Shown piece by piece: positions 1 through 5,103 of a DNA stretch of 5,103 bases (position 1 is its first letter; each line of letters begins with the position of its first letter). Source of the stretch: Clostridiales bacterium (lineage in GTDB: Bacteria; Bacillota; Clostridia; Lachnospirales; Lachnospiraceae); assembly GCA_019420425.1 (NCBI GenBank), contig JAHZHG010000237.1, positions 1-5,103 on the forward strand, given 5' to 3'. The notes beneath the pieces are model-generated. The model saw nothing but the letters and a program-made list of their open reading frames with translations, was not told the DNA's origin and did no database searches. A program made the translations under genes and the position numbers.

Positions 1-1334
1 CCGCTTAGGTCGGCGATCCGTTTAAACACATCGTCCCCGGTCAACAGAAAGGAGGCAAGCACATTTCGGATTTCCGTATTCGTCAGCACCGGATAGGCGT
101 CGGAAATCTCCTGAAAAATCGTCTTTTCGCTGTGAAGCACCTGATGCTCCTGATCGTAGTAGCCAATGTTAACCTTGCTGCCCAGAGTCACGGTGCCCGC
201 ATCCGCCGTGACCAGCCCGTTAATGATCTTCAGCAGGGTGGTTTTCCCTGTACCGTTGTTGCCGATGATCGCCGTCTTTTCGCCGCGCTTCAGCGTAAAA
301 TTCAGATCAGAGAAGAGCAGCTGGCGGTAGGACTTGGACAGGCCGGATACCGTCAGCACGTCATTGCCGCTTAGAATCCGCGGGGACAGGGACAGGCTCA
401 TCTGGCTGTCTACCTCCGCGGGCCGTTCTACGCGCTCCAGCTTATCCAGCATCTTTTCCCGGCTTTCCGCCCGCCGGATGGATTTTTCCCGGTTAAAGGA
501 TTTCAGCTTGGCAATGACCTCCTCCTGATGCCGGATTTCCCGCTGCTGGTTGTACCAGGCCTTGATCCTGGCCTCGCGGATCTGCGCTTTTTTTTCGGAA
601 AACTGGGTATAATTACCGGAATAGACGGATACCTCGCCCAGCTCAATATCGATTACCTTGGTTACAATTTTGTTCAGAAAATATCGGTCATGGGCAACCA
701 GGAGCACAGCCCCGGGATAATTGACCAGGTAGGTTTCCAGCCAGGCAATAGAGGCCATATCCAGATGGTTGGTCGGCTCGTCCAGAAGGATGAGATCGGG
801 CTTCTGCAAAAGCAGCTTGCCTAGGGCAACCCGGGTTTTCTGGCCGCCGGAGAGGGTGCCGGTCTTTTTGGAGAACTCCTCCTCGGTAAAGCCAAGGCCC
901 TTCAGAATGCCGGTAATCTCACTGCGGTAGGCGTAGCCGTTCTGCCGCTCGAACTCGGTGGTCAGACGGTGGTAGGTGTCCATCAGCTGCTCCAGCTCTT
1001 CGCCGGAAGCATACTGCATCCGTTCTTCCAGGGAGCGGATCTGTTCCTCCATTTGGATCAGCTCCTTTTTGGCATCCAGCATTTCCTCATAGATCGTGGC
1101 GCCGGCGGAAATATTCTGCTGCTGGGCCAGATAGCCCAGAGTTTTTCCGCGGGTCATTACGATCTCTCCGGAATCGGCCTTCATTTCGCCGATAATGATT
1201 TTCAGAGTAGACTTGCCGGCGCCGTTAATACCGACAATGGCGGCTTTTTCCCGTTCTTCTATATGAAAGGAAGCCTGACGGATAATTTCCGTGGTTCCAA
1301 AAGCTTTTGAAATGTTCTGACAGTCCAGAATCAT
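1..1334 (-). CDS. ABC-F family ATPase (YdiF-like translation factor), 3' end cut by window edge
   Basis: Reading leftward from ATG at 1334-1332, an open frame of 444 complete codons runs off the left edge. Two ABC ATPase domains are joined by a linker, with no membrane segments, which is the ABC-F arrangement. Domain 1 has Walker A GINGAGKST (residues 35-43), a helical charged arm-like insert (about 83-130), signature LSGGQKTR (161-168), Walker B with LLDEPTNHLD (183-192) and H-loop AHDRYFL (214-220). The basic, helical linker (about 245-305) is where ABC-F proteins place the P-site tRNA interaction motif. Domain 2 has Walker A GNNGTGKTT (358-366); its signature (ADLSG) is just entered at the edge. 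ABC-F proteins bind the ribosomal E site and relieve stalled translation; some protect against antibiotics. The position beside rex matches housekeeping YdiF of Bacillus, so I favour a translation factor over a resistance determinant, but sequence alone cannot settle this. The start is supported by AAGGAGGG seven bases upstream. Confidence 0.95.
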   Translation of the reverse strand, partial: MILDCQNISKAFGTTEIIRQASFHIEEREKAAIVGINGAGKSTLKIIIGEMKADSGEIVMTRGKTLGYLAQQQNISAGATIYEEMLDAKKELIQMEEQIRSLEERMQYASGEELEQLMDTYHRLTTEFERQNGYAYRSEITGILKGLGFTEEEFSKKTGTLSGGQKTRVALGKLLLQKPDLILLDEPTNHLDMASIAWLETYLVNYPGAVLLVAHDRYFLNKIVTKVIDIELGEVSVYSGNYTQFSEKKAQIREARIKAWYNQQREIRHQEEVIAKLKSFNREKSIRRAESREKMLDKLERVERPAEVDSQMSLSLSPRILSGNDVLTVSGLSKSYRQLLFSDLNFTLKRGEKTAIIGNNGTGKTTLLKIINGLVTADAGTVTLGSKVNIGYYDQEHQVLHSEKTIFQEISDAYPVLTNTEIRNVLASFLLTGDDVFKRIADLS

Positions 1335-1340
1335 CGGAAT

Positions 1341-1367
1341 CCCTCCTTGCCCAAATATCTTATCATA
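1341..1367 (-). promoter_or_regulatory. RBS and probable -10 element for the ABC-F gene
   Basis: On the minus strand AAGGAGGG (1348-1341) is a near-perfect Shine-Dalgarno sequence, separated from the ATG at 1334 by six bases. Further upstream TATGAT (1367-1362) resembles a sigma-A -10 box. The matching -35 position holds only ACAGTT (1390-1385, 17-base spacing), a poor match, so the ribosome site is secure and the promoter call is tentative. If it is used, the transcript would have a short leader of about 20 bases. Confidence 0.5.
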
Positions 1368-1408
1368 GGAAGGAGGAAAAACACAACTGTATTTTTCGAG
1401 AAACAAGT

Positions 1409-1437
1409 TTGACATGATTTTCCCTATCTATTATAAT
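1409..1437 (+). promoter_or_regulatory. Consensus sigma-A promoter for rex
   Basis: TTGACA (1409-1414) and TATAAT (1432-1437) are both exact consensus hexamers with the ideal 17-base spacer. Transcription would start near 1444, giving an untranslated leader of about 30 bases before rex. An exact consensus suggests strong expression unless it is repressed. I looked for a Rex operator (TTGTTAA-N4-TTAACAA type) across 1335-1474 and saw no convincing copy, so autoregulation is not supported by sequence. Confidence 0.85.
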
Positions 1438-1474
1438 AAAATTACTAAAACACGGCTTGAAAGGATAAACTATT

Positions 1475-2086
1475 GTGGATGAACGGGAAATTTCAAAGGC
1501 AGTGATCAAGCAGAAGGTTGAACGGATTTCCTCCGGTGAGCTGAGTGAGCGGATGAACGTGACCGCTTCACAGATACGTCAGGACCTGAACAATTTCGGC
1601 GGATTTGGACAGCAGGGGTATGGCTACAATGTCAAATACTTATACCAGGTCATCGGGCAGATTCTCGGTCTGGATCAGACGTATTCCATGGTCATCGTCG
1701 GAGCCGGAAATCTCGGCCAGGCACTGGCTAATTATGTAAAATTTGAAAAGCGGGGATTCTGGATCAAGGGTATCTTTGATGTCAATCCCAGACTGCAGGG
1801 GATAACCGTGCGGGGAATCCCCATCAAAATGGTTGACGAGCTGGGAGATTTTGTACGGACAAACCAGATCCAGATCGCGACGCTGACTCTGCCCAAGAGC
1901 GGTGCGGAGGAGGTCACCAAGGTTCTGGTGGAAAATGGCATTAAAGCGATCTGGAATTTTGCCCATACCGACCTGAAGGTTCCGGAGAATGTGATCGTGC
2001 AGAATGTCCATCTGTCGGAAAGTCTCATGCAGCTTTCCTATCGGCTGAATCACAGCCAGAAGGATTGTACATCATTTGAAGAATAG
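1475..2086 (+). CDS. rex: Redox-sensing transcriptional repressor Rex, with shortened N-terminal helix
   Basis: Rex is a cytoplasmic homodimeric repressor that binds operators when NAD+ predominates and releases them on NADH binding; targets in Firmicutes include fermentation and NADH-oxidising genes. This 203-residue protein has a winged-helix DNA-binding region (about 1-65; recognition-helix segment TASQIRQDLNNFG at 30-42, wing FGQQGYGYNV at 44-53), a Rossmann domain with GAGNLG (76-81), the acidic residue D102 in FDVNP that normally reads the adenosine ribose, the IWNFA segment, and a C-terminal helix for dimer domain swapping. The GTG start follows AAAGGA (1460-1465) by nine bases. Odd: ISKAVIK (6-12) is followed almost at once by QKVERISS (13-20). 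Relatives have about 14 further residues between, carrying the conserved RLPxYYRxL helix. The reading frame is intact across the gap. The protein is Rex by every other feature, but its DNA binding may be altered. Confidence 0.95.
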   Translation: MDEREISKAVIKQKVERISSGELSERMNVTASQIRQDLNNFGGFGQQGYGYNVKYLYQVIGQILGLDQTYSMVIVGAGNLGQALANYVKFEKRGFWIKGIFDVNPRLQGITVRGIPIKMVDELGDFVRTNQIQIATLTLPKSGAEEVTKVLVENGIKAIWNFAHTDLKVPENVIVQNVHLSESLMQLSYRLNHSQKDCTSFEE

Positions 2087-2102
2087 GGCGAGGCGACACA
2101 GG

Positions 2103-2143
2103 ACTGCTGCATAGAAGGCGATGGCCTTTATGCGGCAGTTTTT
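2103..2143 (+). terminator. Rho-independent terminator-like hairpin between rex and nnr
   Basis: Left arm 2103-2119 (starts ACTGCTGC) pairs with right arm 2124-2139 (ends GCGGCAGT) around a GATG loop (2120-2123). The stem is about 16 pairs with one G-T wobble and one bulged base, followed directly by five T residues (2139-2143). This is typical of an intrinsic terminator for rex. It ends only about 11 bases before the nnr ribosome binding site, so it also lies in any rex-nnr readthrough leader and could work as a partial terminator or attenuator. The opposite strand lacks a T tract, so it is unidirectional. Confidence 0.8.
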
Positions 2144-2154
2144 GGGTTGTGCGG

Positions 2155-2161
2155 AAGGAGG
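2155..2161 (+). promoter_or_regulatory. Ribosome binding site that fixes the nnr start
   Basis: AAGGAGG (2155-2161) lies six bases before TTG at 2168. The longer possible start, TTG at 2147, would place this Shine-Dalgarno sequence inside the coding region and has only the terminator T tract before it. The protein then begins MERILTGSQMKAAD, matching the usual N-terminus of the YjeF_N family. Confidence 0.85.
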
Positions 2162-2167
2162 AAGGGC

Positions 2168-3667
2168 TTGGAACGGATTTTGACCGGCAGCCAGATGAAG
2201 GCTGCGGATACGTATACGATAACGGAGCTTGGCATTCCGTCTCTGGTGCTGATGGAACGCGCCGCGCTGGCGGTTGTGGAGGAGATGGAGCGCGCAGGCA
2301 TGGATCTGCGCCGGATGGCCGTATTCTGCGGCTCTGGCAACAATGGCGGCGACGGTTTTGCCATTGCCAGGCTGTTAAAGGAGCGCGGCTTTTCTCCGGA
2401 AATCCTGTTTACCGGCAGGGAAGAGCGCCTGACAGAGGAGACACGCATCCAGAAGCAGATTGCAGAAAAATTCGGATTGTCCCCCCGCAGCAGTTTTTCG
2501 CCGGGTGAATATACTGGTATTGTGGATGCCATGCTGGGCGTCGGGCTGAAGCGGGACGTGGAAGGGCGGATCGCAGAATATGTACGCCGGATCAACGCTT
2601 CCGGTCTGCCGGTGACGGCGGTGGATCTGCCTACCGGGGTATGTGCGGATACCGGACGTATCCTGGGAGAGGCCGTGCAGGCCGATCTGACCGTGACCTT
2701 TGCCTGGAAAAAGGCGGGGCAGATTTTCTATCCGGGGGCCGCCTGCTGCGGACAGGTGGTGTGCCGCAGGATCGGTATTGCCGAGGGCGGCTTTGATGCA
2801 AAGGACACCATCGGAGCGTACGGGGACAGCGATCTTTCCCGCCTGCTGCCCCGGAGGCGGGCCTATTCCAACAAGGGAACCTATGGCAAGGTGATGATTG
2901 CCGCCGGCTCGGCAAATATCTGCGGAGCCGCGTATTTTTCTGCCAAAGCCGCGGCATTCTGCGGCAGCGGTATGGTGAAGGTGCTGACCAGGCCGTGCAA
3001 CCGGGAGATTCTGCAGATCGCGCTGCCCCAGGCGATGCTTGCCGTATACGGAGAGGGGCAGGAGCCGGACTGGGAGAGCCTTCTGGGCTGGGCGGATGTG
3101 GCCGCCCTCGGCCCGGGGATGGGTACAGACAGAGCAGCCGCCGGGCTGCTTTGCGGGATGCTGCGGCGCTCGGCCGTTCCTCTGGTGCTGGACGCGGACG
3201 CGCTGACGATTCTGGCGGACGGACACCGGGAATGGCTGCGGGAGTGCCGTGTGCCGGTGATTGTGACTCCCCACGTGGGCGAGATGATGCGGATCAGCGG
3301 CTGGAGCAAAGAAAAGATTTTGGACGATCTGCCGGGCTGCGCGCGGGCCTTCGCCCGGGAGAACGGGGTGACCGTCGTGCTGAAGGATTCGCGGACAGTG
3401 ATTTCCGACGGAAAACAGACGATGGTTAATCTGAGCGGCAACCACGGGATGGCCTGCGCCGGTTCGGGCGACGTCCTGACCGGAATAATCGCCAGCCTTC
3501 TGGGTCAGGGTCTCGAACCGTTTCAGGCGGCTTCGCTGGGGGCGTATCTCCATGGAAGGGCAGGCGACCTGGCGAGGGAGGAGCATGGAGCGCCGGCAAT
3601 GGGGCCGGAGGAGGAAATCTGCTGTCTGGGCAGACTGCTCAAGTCACTGGAAAAAGAAGCGCGATAG
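2168..3667 (+). CDS. nnr: Bifunctional NAD(P)H-hydrate repair enzyme (NAD(P)HX epimerase + ADP-dependent dehydratase)
   Basis: The product repairs NADHX and NADPHX, dead-end hydrates formed by heat or by side reactions of dehydrogenases. The N-terminal YjeF_N/NnrE half (about 1-210) interconverts R and S epimers; the C-terminal NnrD half (about 220-495) dehydrates the S form using ADP in bacteria. In the epimerase I see GSQMKAAD (7-14), GSGNNGGDGF (55-64), DAMLGVGL (120-127) and VDLPTGVCADTG (152-163; PTG where PSG is common). In the ribokinase-like dehydratase I see GKVMIAAGS, GPGMG (315-319), LDADALTIL (from D342), TPHVGE (367-372) and GNHGMACAGSGDVLTG with likely catalytic D435. The 499 residues match fused Nnr proteins, typically about 500. 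TTG at 2168 is chosen because AAGGAGG precedes it. acpS and alr, often neighbours in Firmicutes, are absent here. Base composition is visibly richer in G+C than rex. No own promoter is evident. Confidence 0.95.
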   Translation: MERILTGSQMKAADTYTITELGIPSLVLMERAALAVVEEMERAGMDLRRMAVFCGSGNNGGDGFAIARLLKERGFSPEILFTGREERLTEETRIQKQIAEKFGLSPRSSFSPGEYTGIVDAMLGVGLKRDVEGRIAEYVRRINASGLPVTAVDLPTGVCADTGRILGEAVQADLTVTFAWKKAGQIFYPGAACCGQVVCRRIGIAEGGFDAKDTIGAYGDSDLSRLLPRRRAYSNKGTYGKVMIAAGSANICGAAYFSAKAAAFCGSGMVKVLTRPCNREILQIALPQAMLAVYGEGQEPDWESLLGWADVAALGPGMGTDRAAAGLLCGMLRRSAVPLVLDADALTILADGHREWLRECRVPVIVTPHVGEMMRISGWSKEKILDDLPGCARAFARENGVTVVLKDSRTVISDGKQTMVNLSGNHGMACAGSGDVLTGIIASLLGQGLEPFQAASLGAYLHGRAGDLAREEHGAPAMGPEEEICCLGRLLKSLEKEAR

Positions 3668-3756
3668 ACCGAATAGGGCAGAGGATTCTGGAAATACTAG
3701 AGGTAAAAGAAAAGCGCAGGGCGCAGTTTAGTTTTAGTATTGGAGAGTGAATCCTT

Positions 3757-4104
3757 TTGATTATCAGACGTGGAGACGTATTTTATGCAGACTTAAGACC
3801 GGTGGTCGGTTCCGAACAGGGCGGCGTACGCCCGGTACTGATCATCCAGAACGATGTGGGAAACCGGCACAGCCCGACCGTGATCTGCGCGGCGATCACA
3901 TCCAAGATGAACAAGGCAAAGCTGCCTACGCATGTGGAGATCCAGGCGGGAAGGTACGATATCGTCAAGGACTCAGTGATCCTGCTGGAGCAGCTGCGGA
4001 CGATCGACAAAAGAAGGCTGAAGGATCGGGTATGCCATTTGGACACGGAAGTACTGAACAGAGTAGACCGTGCATTGCAGGTAAGCCTTGAATTGCTTAC
4101 ATAA
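3757..4104 (+). CDS. mazF: MazF/PemK-family endoribonuclease toxin
   Basis: The 115-residue product closely resembles Bacillus subtilis MazF (EndoA/NdoA), a cytoplasmic, ribosome-independent mRNA interferase that cuts single-stranded RNA at short sites (UACAU in B. subtilis). Visible family marks are RGDVFYADL (5-13), PVVGSEQGGVRPVLIIQND (15-33) with catalytic R25, AAIT (45-48) with catalytic T48, KLPTHVEI (55-62) and DSVILLEQLRTIDKRRL near residues 72-88. Length is normal and both catalytic residues are present, so the enzyme should be active. The start is TTG 3757, preceded by GGAGA (3742-3746) with ten bases between. No mazE-like antitoxin gene lies upstream: only 89 bp separate it from nnr, without a usable open frame. 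In many Firmicutes this gene sits near acpS, nnr and alr, so the neighbourhood is a familiar one. It is probably cotranscribed with nnr; I see no strong promoter in the gap. Cut specificity cannot be read from the sequence. Confidence 0.93.
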   Translation: MIIRRGDVFYADLRPVVGSEQGGVRPVLIIQNDVGNRHSPTVICAAITSKMNKAKLPTHVEIQAGRYDIVKDSVILLEQLRTIDKRRLKDRVCHLDTEVLNRVDRALQVSLELLT

Positions 4105-4117
4105 TTGTCTCACGGTG

Positions 4118-4146
4118 TTGACGAATGAATGGTAAAATGTTATATT
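4118..4146 (+). promoter_or_regulatory. Sigma-A promoter for the CNNM/CBS-domain gene
   Basis: TTGACG (4118-4123) and TATATT (4141-4146) each match the sigma-A consensus at five of six positions, with a 17-base spacer. Transcription would start near 4153, just before the first leader hairpin, leaving an untranslated leader of about 110 bases. The promoter begins 14 bases after the mazF stop, which suggests the membrane-protein gene is a separate transcription unit. Confidence 0.75.
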
Positions 4147-4163
4147 AAAATAGTTATTCAGCA

Positions 4164-4244
4164 GGTCTGTGCATTTACCGCACAGACCGTAAGCATGTGC
4201 GTTTAGGGGCAAAACGCCCGGTTATCCATTGAGCAAGTACAATG
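4164..4244 (+). promoter_or_regulatory. Structured 5' leader with three tandem hairpins
   Basis: Three perfect inverted repeats follow one another in the predicted leader. Hairpin 1 pairs GGTCTGTGC (4164-4172) with GCACAGACC (4180-4188), nine pairs, loop ATTTACC. Hairpin 2 pairs GCGTTT (4199-4204) with AAACGC (4212-4217), loop AGGGGCA. Hairpin 3 pairs CATTG (4227-4231) with CAATG (4240-4244), eight-base loop. The Shine-Dalgarno sequence AGGAG (4251-4255) lies just beyond and is left unpaired. No stem is followed by a T tract, so these are not ordinary terminators. I do not recognise a known riboswitch class; it is not obviously an M-box, yybP-ykoY or NiCo type. Function is unknown; a cis-regulatory RNA or an mRNA-stabilising structure are both possible. 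Confidence 0.5.
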
Positions 4245-4264
4245 AGAAAAAGGAGCTATTATTA

Positions 4265-5103
4265 ATGGAAGGTAGTGGGAGTCCGGAGTTTGGAGCTGCC
4301 ATTGTATTATTTTGCGTCTGTCTGCTGATCGATTTCTTTCTGCACGGCTTTTCCGCCGCGATCCAGTCCGTATCCGAAGCGGAGCTGGAGCGTCTGAAGG
4401 CAGAGAGCTTCGCAGGCAGCCGCATAGAAAAACTAAAAGCATCGCCGGAAAGGCTGATTCCCACCGTGTGGGTCTGGCATATGGTTGTCTGTCTCGGCGC
4501 GGGAGCGTATCTGCCCGGCAGATTTTCCGCTTATCCGCTGTGTACCCTGCTGGTCTGCCTGTGCCTGATCTTTATTTTCGGCCTGTTTCTGCCGCGGTCC
4601 CTGGGCAGGAGATACCGTGTATCCTGGGTAAAGAGTCTGTTTGGCATCGTCCGGGCGCTGATGACGGTGTTCACCCCCATTACATATGTGCTCTGCCTTG
4701 CGGGGACTCTGCTTTCCCGTCTGCTTGGGGCCAGTGTCCGGGAAGACGAGGATGAAGTGACGGAGGACGAGATCATTTCCATGGTCAATGAGGGGCACGA
4801 GCAGGGTGTCTTGGATGCCAGCGAGGCGGAGATGATCCAGAACATCATGGATCTGGACGAAAAGGTGGCCAGAGATATCATGACCCACCGCAAAAATATC
4901 GTGAGCCTGAACGGCAGGATGAATCTGGGCGAGGCCATCTCCTATATGGTGGATCAGTCTAATTCCCGCTTTCCGGTATACGAGGAGAATATTGACAATA
5001 TCATCGGCATTCTGCATTTGCGCGATGCGATGAAGTTCCACACCATGGGCAGCTACGACAGCTGGCTGATCAAGGATATCCCGGAGCTGCTAAAGCCCGC
5101 GGC
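4265..5103 (+). CDS. CNNM/CorC (DUF21 + CBS) family membrane protein, 3' end cut by window edge
   Basis: ATG 4265 follows AGGAG (4251-4255) by nine bases and opens 279 complete codons running off the right edge. Hydrophobic segments lie near residues 10-33, 65-83, 88-110 and 124-150, as in the four-segment DUF21/CNNM membrane domain. An acidic connector (REDEDEVTEDEI, 159-170) leads into MVNEGHEQGVLDASEAEMI and NIMDLDEKVARDIMTHR (193-209), then the first CBS motif, with FPVYEENIDNIIGILHLRDAM following; this cytosolic half is typical of HlyC/CorC proteins, often annotated as hemolysins. Proven members export Mg2+ or support resistance to Co2+; haemolysis is doubtful for most. The cytosolic part matches the family well. 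The membrane part is divergent: the usual SGSETAL-like stretch after segment 1 reads HGFSAAIQS, the usual GNNLVNI reads WHMVVCLG, and GEIxPK reads GLFLPR. The second CBS domain and any CorC_HlyC C-terminal domain would lie beyond the edge. Transport function is therefore uncertain. Confidence 0.88.
   Translation, partial: MEGSGSPEFGAAIVLFCVCLLIDFFLHGFSAAIQSVSEAELERLKAESFAGSRIEKLKASPERLIPTVWVWHMVVCLGAGAYLPGRFSAYPLCTLLVCLCLIFIFGLFLPRSLGRRYRVSWVKSLFGIVRALMTVFTPITYVLCLAGTLLSRLLGASVREDEDEVTEDEIISMVNEGHEQGVLDASEAEMIQNIMDLDEKVARDIMTHRKNIVSLNGRMNLGEAISYMVDQSNSRFPVYEENIDNIIGILHLRDAMKFHTMGSYDSWLIKDIPELLKPA

Noticed and set aside
132..1310. Plus-strand open frames at 132-374, 334-528, 528-824 and 969-1310
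   Set aside because: They lie antisense to the ABC-F gene, whose minus-strand frame carries all the ATPase motifs; their translations show no family features and no ribosome sites.
1..1334. Antibiotic-resistance ABC-F (Vga, Msr or OptrA type)
   Set aside because: The location next to rex and the YdiF-like layout favour a housekeeping translation factor; nothing in the sequence points specifically to resistance, and the C-terminus is missing.
1392..1403. Imperfect palindrome TTTTTC/GAGAAA in the divergent region as an operator
   Set aside because: Only six pairs per side with a mismatch and no resemblance to a Rex operator; an AT-rich region gives such matches by chance.
1640..2053. Minus-strand open frames inside rex (1640-2053, 1732-2028)
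   Set aside because: Shadows of rex; the plus-strand protein carries clear Rex motifs throughout.
2147..2167. Longer nnr start at TTG 2147
   Set aside because: It would put the AAGGAGG ribosome site inside the gene and begin within four bases of the terminator T tract; TTG 2168 has ideal spacing and matches the family N-terminus.
2375..3586. 403-codon minus-strand open frame inside nnr, and the other antisense or offset frames there
   Set aside because: Long antisense frames are expected in G+C-rich coding DNA. Its translation is rich in H, P, R and Q with no recognisable domain, while the plus strand encodes Nnr motifs end to end.
3714..3724. GCGC-AGG-GCGC mini-hairpin after nnr as a terminator
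   Set aside because: A four-pair stem with a three-base loop is too weak; the following TTTAGTTTT is suggestive but not enough.
3747..4091. Plus-strand open frame overlapping mazF in another frame
   Set aside because: Its translation has no family resemblance, whereas the frame from 3757 gives a full-length MazF.
4081..4100. Inverted repeat GTAAGC/GCTTAC at the end of mazF as a terminator
   Set aside because: The stem is only six pairs, lies within the coding sequence and has no T tract after it.
4312..5041. Frames 4312-4755 (+), 4433-5041 (-) and 4531-4938 (-)
   Set aside because: All are shadows of the CNNM-family gene from 4265, which has the ribosome site, membrane segments and CBS motifs.

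Overview
The window looks like ordinary chromosomal DNA from a Gram-positive, low-to-medium G+C bacterium of the Firmicutes, most likely class Clostridia and perhaps Lachnospiraceae. The grounds are strong AGGAGG-type ribosome binding sites, a perfect sigma-A promoter, GTG and TTG starts, and a Rex protein of clostridial sequence type next to an ABC-F ATPase, a pairing also known from Bacillus subtilis (ydiF near rex). I see no mobile element, CRISPR array, rRNA or tRNA.

Layout. Bases 1-1334 (minus strand) hold most of an ABC-F translation-factor ATPase; its 3' end lies beyond the left edge. A 140-bp divergent promoter region (1335-1474) follows. On the plus strand come rex (1475-2086, redox-sensing repressor), a terminator-like hairpin (2103-2143), a fused NAD(P)H-hydrate repair enzyme nnr (2168-3667, epimerase plus dehydratase), an MazF/PemK endoribonuclease toxin (3757-4104) with no visible antitoxin gene, a promoter (4118-4146), a leader with three tandem hairpins (4164-4244), and the N-terminal 279 residues of a CNNM/CorC-type membrane protein with CBS domains (4265 to the right edge).

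How the genes relate. Rex senses the NADH/NAD+ ratio and Nnr repairs hydrated NAD(P)H, so two adjacent genes serve nicotinamide cofactor homeostasis. The hairpin between them sits just before the nnr ribosome binding site, where it could either end the rex transcript or attenuate nnr. MazF follows nnr after 89 bp and may be read from the same transcript. The CNNM gene has its own promoter and structured leader.

The most unusual point is in Rex. The N-terminal stretch normally carrying the conserved RLPxYYRxL helix is missing by a clean in-frame gap of about 14 residues, while the recognition helix and the whole NADH-binding domain are intact. Next come the hairpin-rich leader before the CNNM gene, the antitoxin-less mazF, and the divergent membrane domain of the CNNM protein. 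I did not find a clearly new multi-gene system.
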